A DNA stretch of 64,000 bases from Sphaerulina vaccinii (GCA_022570795.1 JAKUDP010000007.1:558001-622000); one strand, 5' to 3'. Positions 1-10,746 are shown, counted from the stretch's first letter. Made by a program: numbers and translations. Notes: a model not told the origin generated them from the letters alone.

Positions 1-832
1 AAGCAATGTTGTTACCCCAAGCCTCGTTGAAGTCTCCAAATGGCTTAGCACCGAGCTGAGCGGCGCAGTCATCGACACTGCTGAATTGCTGGTTCGCGCC
101 AGTGCACTGCTTTTGAATTTGTGGGCAAAGCTGTTGTGTCGCGGCCTGTTGCACTTGCATGTTTGTGTAGTCGATGCCACTCGAGATCTTGACCCACTTC
201 TGGAGGTTTGGAATCCAGGCTTGGTACTTGTCGACTTCTCCAGCGTCGTTGAAGTGGAAGAAGGCTACCTGTGATAGCACAGTTTCATCATCAGAGTGGT
301 GTTGACGACGTCGGAGTGTTCTGTGAGGATCGTTCACCTGGGAAAGCGTGGTCCTGGGACCATCTTCCTGAAGTTGACCAGCTTCGTCGAGCTTTCCAGT
401 GCGGAAGTAGACCAGAGACGAGGCGACATTGGGGCAGCCAGAAACGAAGTCGACAACCTCAGCCTTGTAGAATGCGGTGCTTGCAGGACTGCCTTGTGGA
501 GTGGGTGCGAGAGCAAAGAAATACTCGATGGAGTCTTCGAAACCAGTGAAGTTGCCGACTGGCAAGACGCGACCAGTCGCGTTAGGTGCGAAGAGTCCAG
601 GAGGAACAGCCTTGCTGCCTTGAGCGATGATTGCGGTATTAGCTGGGTAGACGGTGTAGTCGTAGATGGTTTGGATCGTCTTCAAGTTTCTGTGGTACCA
701 TTCCGGCTGGTTGCTCTCGGAAACGGCACTGTCGCTTGCAGAGCTTGCTTGACGCGTCTTGGGGTTGTGTGGAAGTGCTGAAGCTACAGCTGTTAGACAT
801 AACAAAGAACGAGTGACAGTCTTGGCCAACAT
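1..832 (-). CDS. Secreted protein of unknown function, 3' end outside window
   Basis: The reading frame opens with an ATG at 832 and stays open to the left edge, so the C-terminus is missing. The N-terminus is a clear signal peptide (MLAKTVTRSLLCLTAVASA) followed by a Lys/Arg-containing pro-like stretch. The mature part is rich in aromatic residues and has several Cys, including one in SGCPN and two near the visible end. A 69-bp in-frame stretch at 337-269 has a GTGAAC donor and a CACAG acceptor and reads as low-complexity Arg/His sequence, so it is probably an intron; frame is kept either way. I do not recognise a named family; it resembles uncharacterised fungal extracellular proteins. Export is predicted; function is unknown. 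Confidence 0.72.
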   Translation of the reverse strand, partial: MLAKTVTRSLLCLTAVASALPHNPKTRQASSASDSAVSESNQPEWYHRNLKTIQTIYDYTVYPANTAIIAQGSKAVPPGLFAPNATGRVLPVGNFTGFEDSIEYFFALAPTPQGSPASTAFYKAEVVDFVSGCPNVASSLVYFRTGKLDEAGQLQEDGPRTTLSQVNDPHRTLRRRQHHSDDETVLSQVAFFHFNDAGEVDKYQAWIPNLQKWVKISSGIDYTNMQVQQAATQQLCPQIQKQCTGANQQFSSVDDCAAQLGAKPFGDFNEAWGNNIA

Positions 833-935
833 GATGGCGGCTCAAGACGAATGTAGAGCAAACTAAACGAGTGTAAGTGAATGTGTCCGCAGCAGCGGTT
901 GTGCGTGAGGAGGGGATGAGGAATCAGGAGGATTC

Positions 936-946
936 GCTATATATCG
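936..946 (-). promoter_or_regulatory. TATA-like element upstream of the secreted gene
   Basis: A TATATA motif (CTATATATCGC on the + strand) lies about 105 bp upstream of the ATG at 832. It is the only such motif in this intergenic stretch. Its role as core promoter is inferred from position alone. Confidence 0.3.
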
Positions 947-1360
947 CAGATGGAAATTCTCACTGCTAGTGGTTCGCTTCAGCGTTACCTCATCATGCTT
1001 GAGGGTTTATGCAGAAATTAAGATTACTCTCCTGAAGTTCAAGGCGTGCCACGCGGTCTGCCGTATTGCAGAACCCGGAGAAGATGCTGGACTCCCAAGC
1101 AGACGGCAGACCCCGTACAGAGCAAAGGTAGATCATTATCGATACACGAGCAGTCCTTGTACATCTTGGTAGTTCTCCTTGGTCCCGAATGGTGTAATAC
1201 AAGGATCTGAGGCGACGTAAGGCTTCGCTGCACAGCTGTTGGTTCTAGCGTTGTACTCGCGAGCTTCGGTCATACTGCACTCCAGCAGTGGAATGACGCA
1301 GTGATAATATCGTGGCCGCGAAATCGATGCCAGTTTGCGTCTCGCACGTCGAGTTCGCAG
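947..1360. other. Intergenic, nothing recognised
   Basis: Only short overlapping frames with no coherent protein are present, and no repeat or RNA gene was seen. Confidence 0.5.
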
Positions 1361-2640
1361 TCATGACGGCGAGATCAACAATGCCCCGATACAGCGACTG
1401 CACTTGAGCGCGAGGTGTGGAGTTCTGAAGTTCGTGTTTTCGAACAGTCCCGGTCTGTCAAATCTCAGACTAGCAGGAGTATCGATGACATCCAAGGTTT
1501 CTAGCTTTCGTGCAAACCAGGTTGCAGCTTCACGAAACACATCAGATTTGTAAAGAACATGTGCCAAAATTCTCCGCATAGGGAGCAGCATCTCTCCTGT
1601 TATCATTCTGACTGACCTGCGCAAGAAATTTGGCAGAATTGGGTCTCTCAGTTTGGTCGGTGGTGCATATACCAGCGCAAGAGGTGAGGTTGCGAGTAGC
1701 GGCGGGAAGAGGTTTAAGCTTCTCCAAAAGATCTACATCCTTGCTGGGGCTGCAACTCCGCTTCCTGTTCCTGATCTCCCTTGCAAGGGTATCCGGCATT
1801 TGAAAAAGCACGTGCGAACACTGTCGCCACGAATAGCTCGAATTGGTCGATCACATCATCCATGCTTTCGACCTCATCTTGGCTCAAGTCGTACTTGTTG
1901 GAACAAATCCCATCGCGTATTCAAGCAATCTCGTACGTCGCTCGCGCCAGGAACGAGTATCATTGGGCGCGAGAAACTCCGTCAATGCCAGAGGAGCGGT
2001 TACGAGTGCCTTGTTGGCAAATCTGCTGTATGCAGGTACATGAATCTTATCGTAAAACCCAGGACATAAACATACGGACTTTACGAGTTCAAGCCTTCGT
2101 ACGAGAGTCGAGGCTCCAGAATTTCCATGAACGTGATGAACGGTTGCACAAACTTGTCGTGATATGATTGTAGACTTGCCAAAGGATGATCCAGAAAGCG
2201 ATGCTCGGAGTATCTACCGATGCACATTCCTGATTCAGGTGAACAGGTCGTGTCGATCCCGAACAGCCTGAATCATGGACATTTCCCGAAGTTTCGTTAC
2301 GGTCTGGGTACCAATTTCTGACACATCGTCGTACAGTATGGCGAATACAGGAATACTGCGACTTCGCATACGCAGAAGCTCGTCATCGACTCGTCGATGT
2401 GGACAATTTGCCAGCTGCCACTATTGGGGCTGAATTTCCCGAGGTCCAATTTGAGGCAAGCACGGTTGGAGGCATCATGTCTGTGCTCTCCGACACAATC
2501 GATGGCTGATGCCAGCGTCTTCGAAGTTGGCAGAGAAAGTACAAGTGATACAAGCCAGAGATCGCCATGCCAGTTGTGGCCGATATTTCGAATGGTTTCT
2601 TATAACAAGAAGTGCGGGTCCGAGAATCGAACGCTGTGCG
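1361..2640 (-). pseudogene. Frame-broken remnant of an unidentified gene
   Basis: Protein-like sequence runs along the minus strand but changes frame repeatedly. In order it includes GHNWHGDLW, KLDLGKFSPNSGSWQIVHID, IPVFAILYDD near 2330, FITFMEILEPRL near 2130, a block with TRSWRERRTRLLEYA near 1935, DLSQDEVESMDDVIDQFEL near 1860, and a last block RRSVRMITGEMLLPMRRIL down to the stop at 1361. One join is a good intron (GTAAAG donor, CAGCAG acceptor, about 61 bp, near 2080-2020). The other joins, near 2385, 2240, 1900 and 1720, have no plausible intron; near 2385 the repeat of a GACGAG motif suggests a short duplication. Family unknown. It lies just downstream of the F-box gene. Degenerate gene is favoured; local assembly error is the alternative. 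Confidence 0.5.
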
Positions 2641-2746
2641 ACAGAGCGAAATCCAAAAGTTTGTATGAAGACTTCCGGGAAGGCAACCGCGTTCCAGGTC
2701 ATTGCAGAGTGCGGACCCGCTCCGTGCGATGGGAGATTGTTGCTTG

Positions 2747-3853
2747 TCATACACTTCCTCGTCGATCTGGCTCGAACTTGCTAACAATGAATTGTAGATC
2801 GTTCTCATGGGGCACTCTGGCATACCACCACTTCTGTTTCTCCTTGGACCACCCGCGGTTCGGCACGTACGCTTCAAGGCTGTAGTACATGTCCCGATAG
2901 TAAGGTATGACTGTCGATGGAGGGCCACTACGCTCCAAGAAAGCATCAGAACCGGATGCGATGTCCTCTTCCGACATGTGGTACAGCACTTTCGGGTGCG
3001 CCGTCTTGACCTTCTTGTTGACGCGCACATTGATATAACGCCTTTTGAGAGTGGCGACAGTGGTGGCAAGGTGAATTTGAAGAATCAGAGCGTAGTAGAG
3101 AGGCTGATACATGGCTTTCTCCACTATTGCAGCATTTTCCTGTTGGCGATCGGTGTGCCACTTCGGATGTTCGCCACGCGGGATCATGGGTATCGGGACT
3201 CGTGAGTCGAGGTCCTTCTGGTAGAATGCAAGATCGAGGACAATGTTGAGATTGTTCCAGGCTAGCATGCATGTCGTGCAGGTGCACACCTTTCTTGGAT
3301 CCAGTGGCTTCACAATCTGGAAGTACGAATTTCGATGCAGCTTCGACCTCTCCTGCCATTCCGCGCTGAGTAGAGAACACTGCGCGCGCGCGTCGAGCCT
3401 CTCGAAGGGAACCGGACAATGGAAAGCGCGGCCAAGGACGTGATATCGGCGGTCTATTATGCTGTGAGCGATGGATTTCTCATTGGTCTGGATGTATTGT
3501 CTGGTGGCTTTGGTCAGACGCTGCAGCCGAATGACATCGCTTGGAGCCAGGTAGCTGAGCACTTCGTCCAGGAGCTCTGTTGGCAATTCCAGGAAAGATT
3601 TCGTGTCAGACTTCACGGTGGTCCGCTTCAGCCGCTTCTCTTGCTTCTTCTTGGCTCGGTCGGTCTTCTTGGACTTGAGCTGCAGCTTCTCTGTCGTATC
3701 GATGAGCGGCTCGTCGTCGTCGCGCAATATCGTCTTCTTCGCGACTATCCTTGGCGGAATCACACTGAAGGTTTCCTCTTCGGCTTTTGGTGGCAAGGAT
3801 CCAGATGACGTCGTCTTCATAGTCTGGACAGATGGCGACGTCGGCACGTTCAT
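2747..3853 (-). CDS. F-box domain protein, 368 aa
   Basis: A single uninterrupted frame with ATG at 3853. The N-terminal ~90 residues are charged and Lys-rich (low complexity, possible nuclear signal). An F-box follows (FLELPTELLDEVLSYLAPSD, about residues 88-107, with further hydrophobic helix). The rest is a family-specific region with a CTCTTC cysteine pair and many aromatic residues. F-box proteins usually recruit substrates to SCF ubiquitin ligases through Skp1; that role is inferred here. Its start is 281 bp from the divergent MFS gene, so they may share a promoter region. Target unknown. Confidence 0.82.
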   Translation of the reverse strand: MNVPTSPSVQTMKTTSSGSLPPKAEEETFSVIPPRIVAKKTILRDDDEPLIDTTEKLQLKSKKTDRAKKKQEKRLKRTTVKSDTKSFLELPTELLDEVLSYLAPSDVIRLQRLTKATRQYIQTNEKSIAHSIIDRRYHVLGRAFHCPVPFERLDARAQCSLLSAEWQERSKLHRNSYFQIVKPLDPRKVCTCTTCMLAWNNLNIVLDLAFYQKDLDSRVPIPMIPRGEHPKWHTDRQQENAAIVEKAMYQPLYYALILQIHLATTVATLKRRYINVRVNKKVKTAHPKVLYHMSEEDIASGSDAFLERSGPPSTVIPYYRDMYYSLEAYVPNRGWSKEKQKWWYARVPHENDLQFIVSKFEPDRRGSV

Positions 3854-4133
3854 GCTTCAGTCGTGGGGTGCTAGGCGCACGAGGCCAATTTCCATGGAAA
3901 TGCTCATGTTGTTTCGAGATTGGGGATGTGGTTGAAGATGTACTTCGAGATGGTGGCGTCGCGGAAGGAGCTGTGCGGCATTTTTGAAGCTCCACTTAAA
4001 ATTCGCGATCTGGCTATCGTGCGAACTCTATCTGGACTCTATGCACGCCCTGGCGCAGTCATCGACATGTTCATCTACCAGTCTTCTTCACAATTCCATT
4101 CAAGATGCAGTTCTCTCCATCGACATCAGCATT

Positions 4134-5555
4134 ATGGCTGAGTCAACGGTCGAGCTCATCAGCTTCCCCGGCGCCCGCAATGGCGATACCCATTTGAGCA
4201 CTCTACAACCGCGAGCAGATCAAGGCCAAGAAGAATCCGCTGAGCACAATCCTCAATCACTTCCTCCAGTAGACGGAGGCTGGCAAGCATGGACGTTTCT
4301 CGCGGCATGCTTTGCCCTGGAGGCGATAGTATGGGGATTGTAAGAATTTCCTATATGCCATTCATCTCACACAGCTCTGGGCACCTTCCTGACATCTGCT
4401 AGACCATTCTCGTTCGGAATCTTCCAGAGTTACTATCAAGCAAGTCCTGAATTCGCATCCCAAACCTCAAGCATCGCTTCCATCGGAACAACCACAATCG
4501 GTGTCTCCTACTTCTCCTCTCCATTCCTTGGTATAGCCATGCAGCGCTTCCCTCTCACTCGCAGACCTTGCATGTATCTTGGACTAGCCATCTGTGCTCT
4601 CGGACTTGTCGGTGCTAGCTTCTGCAACACGATCACAGGTCTCATCGGAACGCAAGGCGTCATGTATGGCTTCGGCTCCATCCTGCTATACTTTCCGAGC
4701 AACCTCTTTGTGAACGAATGGTTTGTGCAAAGGAAGAGTACAGCTTATGGCATCATGTTCGCTGGGACAGGCTTCAGTGGTGTCGTTGTACCTTTCGTGC
4801 TGCAATGGTTGCTCAAGAGTTATGGATGGCAGACTACGCTGAGGATCTGGGCTATTGTGTTGGTGGTCATCACTATACCGGTGTTGCACTTCATTAGGCC
4901 AAGATTGCCGGTAACGGCTTCTTCAGCACTTCGACCACGAGATCTTGGATTCTTGAAGCGAAAGTCGTTCCTGCTCTTTCAATTCGGAAACATTCTGCAG
5001 TCACTTGAGATCTTCATCCCATCACTCTGGATGCCAACCTTTGCGCTATCTCTCGGTCTTCCATCATACGCTGGACCTCTGGGACTGGCTTTTTACAACG
5101 GCGCATCATCGGTGGGAGTCATCATCGGCGGACACATGGCTGATCGCTTCCACGTCTCTACAGTCATTCTTACATCTTCGATTGGCTGCATGGTCGCGAG
5201 CTTTGTCTTCTGGGGTCTCACCTCTGGTCAAGCTATGTTGTACATCTTTGCACTTCTATGGGGCATGTTTGGTGGCATGTACAACGCTACCTTCTCTGGG
5301 TGTGCCCAGACGATGAGTCGCCTTGAGCATAACAGCGCCATCGATACTGGCATTGTCATTGGCATCATGGCAGCTGGAAAAGGCATCGGAGGAGTCGTGT
5401 CTGGCCCTTTGAGCGAGAAGCTGCTCGACGTGGGATGGCAGACGACAGCGAATTTCGCGTACGGCACATCATATGGAGTGCTGGTTATCTTCTGTGGCAT
5501 CACTGCTGCGCTTGGTGGCAGCGCCTGTGTGGGAAGACTGCTGAAAATGCTCTAG
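4134..5555 (+). CDS. MFS transporter, monocarboxylate-transporter-like (MCT/Mch family), 452 aa
   Basis: Two exons, 4134-4339 and 4403-5555, joined by a 63-bp intron (GTAAGA donor, CTGAC branch, CTAG acceptor). A ~50-residue hydrophilic N-tail ends in PPVDGGWQAWTF; DGGWGW-like entry to helix 1 is a hallmark of MCT-type MFS proteins. About twelve hydrophobic segments follow, with a central charged loop near residues 245-270 (RPRDLGFLKRKSF). The family moves monocarboxylates, riboflavin or related acids across membranes; the substrate cannot be read from sequence. It is far from the PKS cluster, so no link to it is claimed. Confidence 0.88.
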
Positions 5556-5846
5556 CTATATTCGGACTTTACATATAGCTGATAAGTCAATACAGCTCAC
5601 GAACCCCGAGATAAGCACCAATTACTTCAATTGGTCTTCAATTCGATTTCCACTATGCTCCTGTTACTCCCCACCTACAGAACGATGACTACGCTTACAA
5701 CCAACCAGACCGAGCAGCACCAGAAACATGACCAGATACGAAGAAGACTGAAGCATGCAATCATGACTTCCATACATGCAGATCGATACCTGCACCTACG
5801 AAGGTGATTTGGTCTAGGCGCCACTGAGAAGGTGGTCGACCCATGC

Positions 5847-6482
5847 TCAGGTCTGGCAATAGGTTTCACTACGTTCGCAATCTTTCACTCGATACCATTT
5901 CACCACCTTCCATGTCTCGACCTCGTCGATAGTCTGCCAATCCTCGTCAGCATATGCATCTGCGTAATTGGCTTCCCACTGGACTCGTAGCGCGGCGCGC
6001 AAGCAGTGATAGAGCTCTTCATCGTCCGACAAACAAGGTCCAAGTCCAGCGAACGTCTGTCCAAAAATGCTCAACAAGTCTCGATGATATCTCCTCACGA
6101 TTCCAGCAAAGGGGTCCCCATTAGCTCTGATGCAGATTCGCTTGATAGTAAGTGCGTGCTCCCGTGGGAGACACATAACCCAAGTCCAGAATGAGACGTG
6201 TCTGCCGCCCGCGAGGCCCCACGTCTGCTCGGAAAATACGAAGGTAGTCTGCTCGTAGTAGAGCTTTGCGAACTTCTTGCGAGTAGACTGATCGATCCCC
6301 AGTTGTGCAGGTGGTCGGTATGCGCTGTTGATCCTCACGACTTCTGGCATGGTTTCCACAATGACATCTAAGATGTGATCTTGCAATTCTTGAGGCAAGT
6401 CCTGTACCATCTTATTGAGACTTCTGCGTCGTGGTTTACGCTTCTTGTTGAGCATTCTGCGTCGTGGTTTACGCTTAGCCAT
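5847..6482 (-). CDS. F-box-like hypothetical protein, 211 aa
   Basis: Single exon from ATG at 6482. The N-terminal 24 residues are very basic and built from a near-perfect 11-residue duplication (KRKPRRRMLNK / KRKPRRRSLNK). An F-box-like segment follows (LPQELQDHILDVIVETMPEV). A later part has the motif FAKLYYEQTTFVFSEQ, matching in style a segment of the large orphan at 45.2-47.6 kb (FAEQYYSGATFLGQY), suggesting a shared fungal F-box-associated fold. The basic tail could direct nuclear or nucleolar localisation; that is inference. Confidence 0.68.
   Translation of the reverse strand: MAKRKPRRRMLNKKRKPRRRSLNKMVQDLPQELQDHILDVIVETMPEVVRINSAYRPPAQLGIDQSTRKKFAKLYYEQTTFVFSEQTWGLAGGRHVSFWTWVMCLPREHALTIKRICIRANGDPFAGIVRRYHRDLLSIFGQTFAGLGPCLSDDEELYHCLRAALRVQWEANYADAYADEDWQTIDEVETWKVVKWYRVKDCERSETYCQT
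6422..6476 (-). repeat. 33-bp tandem duplication inside a coding region
   Basis: A 22-bp identical block (TTCTGCGTCGTGGTTTACGC plus TT) occurs at 6422-6443 and 6455-6476, spaced 33 bp. It encodes the duplicated basic 11-mer at the N-terminus of the F-box-like gene. Confidence 0.85.
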
Positions 6483-7116
6483 ATTGTGCTGTCAGAATGC
6501 TTTTCACTTTTCCTAATGGAGGCTGTCGAAGGATCCGGTTGAGATACTCATATGATATCACTGTTAGAGATTTGTTTGTTGTGCGCTCGGAATCTGCGCG
6601 AGGCTCCAGGCACCGACTCAGGTGAACTTAGGCATCTGAGACGAGAAGTTAACGAGTAATTTCTTCAGCATGGACGTCTATCAGCCCAGGTTTATCTTCA
6701 CCTTATCATGGCGGGCGTACCTTCCTCGTATTGGTAGTCATCTATTGCATGAGCACGCTTACAGCATAACATATAAGCGGTCCCAGTTGCTGTGGCTGTC
6801 GATGTTCTGGCGGCGGAGCTCTTAATGCGGAGTCAGCACAGAACACCTTGACACTACAGTCATGAGCACTCACAGCGTTGGCGTGCTCAAGCATTAAGTC
6901 CCAAGAAACCCAGCACAACCTTATCAGTCCCCTCCTCACCATTCATGTCACAAAGATGCACAATAGTGGAGAATCAAGCCTCATGCAGGAGTGGAGCCAA
7001 AACGAATTGCCAAACCTGCAGACGATAGACGGTAACAACCTGCATATGTATAGACTAACATTACTTGCTCACTACATTCAAAGACCATCCTATGCCATCC
7101 TGACTCCTATGTCTCA
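6483..7116. other. Intergenic, nothing recognised
   Basis: Upstream region of the F-box-like gene and downstream region of the BTB gene. Only short incoherent frames are seen. Confidence 0.5.
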
Positions 7117-8253
7117 TCACCCACAAGCCTCCCCACTCTCATGCTCATGATACCTAGCACACATGCCCCTCCCCATCCAGGGTTTACACCCACTACCATC
7201 ATGTCCCAACCCAACACCACCCTCTCCGCACCTTCTCAAGCAATCGCCGCAGAAAGCTTTCTCGCACGCACAACACTTGTCAACTGACAAGCCCGGCTTG
7301 AGAACCTCTTTACATCCTTCGCAAGCTTTACTCGTACTCCAGCTCCTAGGTCTCCAAGCAACAAGACTATGTCTCCTCTCGATGGCCTCGGGTCCAGGAC
7401 GTTTGAGTTTGACGACGAGTTCGCGTAAGAAACGTGGATGCCAATCATCTTTGTGAGTTTCGAGAAGTTTGTCAGTCTTCTTGTATGCGAAGAGATCCAA
7501 GACCAATGAGCGAAGTGGAGAGTTATCGCGAAGTTGGTCGTAGAGTATCCAGGTATCACTTGGAGTGGGCACGGAGTTTGTAGCTTCTGAGAGACGGGCT
7601 ATGGTTGTCAAGATGTGGTTGCTTAGAGGTATGGTGAGAAGGCGATCACTGAGAGAGTAGAGGTCCAAGAGTAGGAAGTACTTGGGGCTTCCGGCATTAT
7701 TGCGAAGGTCGCCGTCAAGGTGCACGTCGTAGAGGGCTGGGTGGTGCTGAAGAACGTTGCCATTCGCGAGGCGCGTAAGCTGCTGGTCGTTACCACGCAC
7801 GTAGGCTGTTCCACGTGGCAAGGCGGCATCAGGTGCTGAAGTAGGTTGAGTGGTAAGGGTGCCAGTATAGAGCCATTGAAGGAACCACTCGAAGGACTCC
7901 GGCTTCTCTTCTGGTAAGCGAACAACTTGTTCCATGCCTTCTGCGAATGTGCTGTTCAGAGCTGCAGCAAAGAATGGACTCGCTGAAGTAAGCAGTTCTT
8001 TGTGAACAAGATACTGCGTTTGTGGTCGGCTCTTGTGTCCAGTCTCGCCCACGATGACTGTCGCCACGCCAGAGAAGTTTCGAAAGGCAGTCCTGAGTAA
8101 GGGTCGGACTGGCGAACGTCCAGCTCGCACTGTCCGGCGAGGCACTATCGATGTATCCTGCTCGCCTTGTCGAGTCGACTGAGAAGTGTCACTGGGCGCT
8201 GGAGATGGGATCTCCATGGGTGGCACACCAACATGGTGTATAGCTGTCGACAT
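7117..8253 (-). CDS. BTB/POZ domain protein with C-terminal Cys-rich module, about 378 aa
   Basis: The first ATG in the frame is at 8253 (MSTAIHHVG). The frame is open a further ~100 codons upstream without an ATG, so an upstream exon is possible. A BTB fold starts at about residue 65 (FSGVATVIVGETG, then YLVHKELLTSASPFFAAALN and EGMEQVVRLPEEKPESFEWFL), typical of fungal BTB proteins with the VHK..L..SPFF signature. The C-terminus is Cys-rich (CEGC, CCACEKAFCGDC, CARYH), probably metal-binding. BTB proteins often act as dimers or Cullin-3 adaptors; the actual role is unknown. Confidence 0.8.
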   Translation of the reverse strand: MSTAIHHVGVPPMEIPSPAPSDTSQSTRQGEQDTSIVPRRTVRAGRSPVRPLLRTAFRNFSGVATVIVGETGHKSRPQTQYLVHKELLTSASPFFAAALNSTFAEGMEQVVRLPEEKPESFEWFLQWLYTGTLTTQPTSAPDAALPRGTAYVRGNDQQLTRLANGNVLQHHPALYDVHLDGDLRNNAGSPKYFLLLDLYSLSDRLLTIPLSNHILTTIARLSEATNSVPTPSDTWILYDQLRDNSPLRSLVLDLFAYKKTDKLLETHKDDWHPRFLRELVVKLKRPGPEAIERRHSLVAWRPRSWSTSKACEGCKEVLKPGLSVDKCCACEKAFCGDCLRRCGEGGVGLGHDGSGCKPWMGRGMCARYHEHESGEACG

Positions 8254-9192
8254 CGGAGGGCCAAAGTTGTTCGGAGGTGTAGTCGGTGCAGGTGGCAGGT
8301 GGCGAAACCACACCGGTGTTTCGATTGACTCCAGGATGATGGTAGGTTCGGTAATGTGTGGAAGTGGAGTACGACGTCTTCGCTTCGTTAACTTGTTCTC
8401 GTGATGAAGGTTCTTTGTTTCGCTATGTGTAGTCAATCTGGTGCGAGATGATAGCAGCGGTGCAGTCTCAAGCAGTATGTTAACGTGCAGAATGAACGAC
8501 GATGCGACGAAAGGAAGAAGGAATCTCGAGAGTGTTAGTAGCTTTGCTGCGAGACAAACCTGCAAGCAGATATGCTCGTCGCACTAATGCAGACGCATCT
8601 CAGTGCTGCGCTGCAAGATTCTTCTTTGTCGCATACAGCGAACTCAGACAAAACGCATGCTTGTCGCAATCCAAATGCGGACCGCCGTTCGAACGTCGCA
8701 AAAGCCGAACAATAACGTGAGATGTGAGACACCAGAACCACTCATACATTTTCTCTCGTATGCAGGAACGTGAGAACGATGACGGGGGACAACTTACAAT
8801 GCATGATAGAGTGTGTGGGCACACAACATCTGATTCGTGTCGATACCGAGATTGTGTAGTTTGCCTCCCCAGAAGGTGTTCGCAGCAAGCAGATGCGCCG
8901 AGCCTGTGGAATGTGTGAGCGGCACGTGGCAATCGAGAATCATTTTTGCATTCCATTAATCAAATTCCGCAGCTTTTGTACCATACCACTGGTAATGCTG
9001 CCGATCGTTCCCCAACGCCTTCTCTTGTGATTGGCGCCTGCTCTAAGTACAGCATAACAGAATGCGCAGCTTGTTCGCAACCAGAGATCCGAACAACTCG
9101 AGCTTATCTGAGTAAGAGGTAAGCAAGTGTCTACGAAAGTGCTGTCTTCGAGCCTGTCGCCCTGACAGGCTTCAGCTCGTGGAGACACTTTC
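8254..9192. other. Intergenic; possible missing 5' exon of the BTB gene
   Basis: The first ~300 bp continue the BTB reading frame without an ATG (Pro-rich ETPVWFRHLPPAP), which could be 5' coding sequence after an unseen intron or just 5' UTR. The remainder shows only short unconvincing frames. Confidence 0.4.
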
Positions 9193-10746
9193 TTACCTCG
9201 GCATTATTGAGTTCGAGTTCTTGCTTGACTCGCCCAAACGAGAGTACAACATATAGAGCGCCATCTGATTGCACTCCTGCGTACCAGTTATGGTGACGAG
9301 ACGCTCATTGTTGTTGTCTTGTGGCTCGTTGATCTTGATGACGCTCCCCGACAACTGTCTGATCTCGTTGATCTTGGCGCCACCCTTGCCTATTATTGCA
9401 CCGACCATGTCGTTAGGGATGAATATTTGCTGCGTGATTGGTTGACCAGGTACCATTCCTTGCATTGGCTGTTGTGGAGGACCTGCATGACCTGGACCCG
9501 GCTGTGGAGCAGCATGGCCATAAGGCTGAGGCTGATGAGGTCCTGCACCCGCGTATGGTGCACGTGGAGAACCAGCGCCGTAGTGTACTGGTGCGACTGG
9601 CTGTTGAGGATATGCAGGCTGACCGTGCATAGCTGGTGCTCCGTAAGGCACTGGTGGTCCACGTGGAGGCGGCCCGTTGTGTCTTCGGTTGTTGTCTGGC
9701 TGTCCGACTTGTCCACCTGCATGTTGTGGTACATACGGTACGACTTGCATGCCTCCTGGCACGACTCCCTGAGGTCCGCCGTGTCGTGCGGCGTAGTTCG
9801 AGGCTGCTGGCCCACCAAAGCGGTCTGTCAGTTGCTCAACCAATGTACTGCCCACGTAGTAGGTAGCGATATGTACCGCATCAGCCACACCAAGGACAAC
9901 AAGCGAGCGTTCTGTAGAAAGTGGCAGACAAGACTCGGATGCATTGAGACGTGCTCCAGAAGCTTCCTGAATTTCACGAATGCGTACGCCCTGTTTTCCA
10001 ATTATAGAGCCGATCAGGATGTGAGGGATGAGGAGGCGAAGAGGATAGGTCTTGGACTGTGGGGTGGAGGGCTCTTCGAGTGGTTCCTGGTTGAGTGTGC
10101 GGATGATGAGGCCAAATGCTTTGGCAACTGCATCGACGTGACCACTGACAGTGAGGACACGCTCGACAGCGCCGCGGGTGTATTCGCTTACAGTGCATTT
10201 TGCGCCGGCAAGCTTGCGAATTTGGCTCACGTTCTCGCCTCCTTTCCCAATGACGGTTGCGGCCTCCGCACTAGAGATAATAGCGCGAACGTGCAGCCAT
10301 TGAGACTCGTCTTGCTGGTGATACAGCTGAAGAGCTTGTGGTGGCGCGCGGGTGTCGACTTGTCCGTTCTGAGCTGGCTCTGGGACTACTGCGACAGGCA
10401 GGGCAGATGAGCCATCGACAACTACACCATTGGTAGGCGCATCAGGCACGACAGTATCGCCCTGCTTGTCTGTGACTTCAACTTCCGGCTTGGCTTCTGC
10501 GGCTCCAGCTTCCGCACTCTTTGACTCTATCACTGCCTCGCTGACCTCTGCAGTGATTGGCTCTGCTGGCTTAGCATCTTCTGTGGTATTCGCTGGCTGT
10601 TCGACTGGCGCAATCTCTTCTTTGAGAATCTTGTCGAGAGCTGGACGCTTGGCTTCGGGCTGATCGGTAGGCGCTGATGGCGACGAAGGTTCCTCCAGCG
10701 GGCGCTTCTGGGTGGCGACAGGCGTTTCTTGTGGTATCTCGGCCAT
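9193..10746 (-). CDS. Three-KH-domain RNA-binding protein (Pbp2/Rnc1/Hek2-like), 517 aa
   Basis: One open frame from ATG at 10746. The acidic, Ala/Glu-rich N-terminus (1-145) is followed by three KH domains with canonical GXXG loops: GKGG at 167-170, GKQG at 250-253, GKGG at 453-456. Between KH2 and KH3 is a Gly/Pro/Gln/His-rich disordered linker. The KH2-linker-KH3 layout matches yeast Pbp2 and fission yeast Rnc1, which bind mRNA and affect stability or localisation. The stop overlaps a strong donor-like AG|GTAAGA, so a further spliced 3' exon or a UTR intron is possible. A long pyrimidine-rich leader lies upstream. Confidence 0.88.
   Translation of the reverse strand: MAEIPQETPVATQKRPLEEPSSPSAPTDQPEAKRPALDKILKEEIAPVEQPANTTEDAKPAEPITAEVSEAVIESKSAEAGAAEAKPEVEVTDKQGDTVVPDAPTNGVVVDGSSALPVAVVPEPAQNGQVDTRAPPQALQLYHQQDESQWLHVRAIISSAEAATVIGKGGENVSQIRKLAGAKCTVSEYTRGAVERVLTVSGHVDAVAKAFGLIIRTLNQEPLEEPSTPQSKTYPLRLLIPHILIGSIIGKQGVRIREIQEASGARLNASESCLPLSTERSLVVLGVADAVHIATYYVGSTLVEQLTDRFGGPAASNYAARHGGPQGVVPGGMQVVPYVPQHAGGQVGQPDNNRRHNGPPPRGPPVPYGAPAMHGQPAYPQQPVAPVHYGAGSPRAPYAGAGPHQPQPYGHAAPQPGPGHAGPPQQPMQGMVPGQPITQQIFIPNDMVGAIIGKGGAKINEIRQLSGSVIKINEPQDNNNERLVTITGTQECNQMALYMLYSRLGESSKNSNSIMPR

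Noticed and set aside
8254..8565. N-terminal extension of the BTB protein to 482 aa
   Set aside because: The frame has no ATG above 8253; its apparent start codon is TTG.
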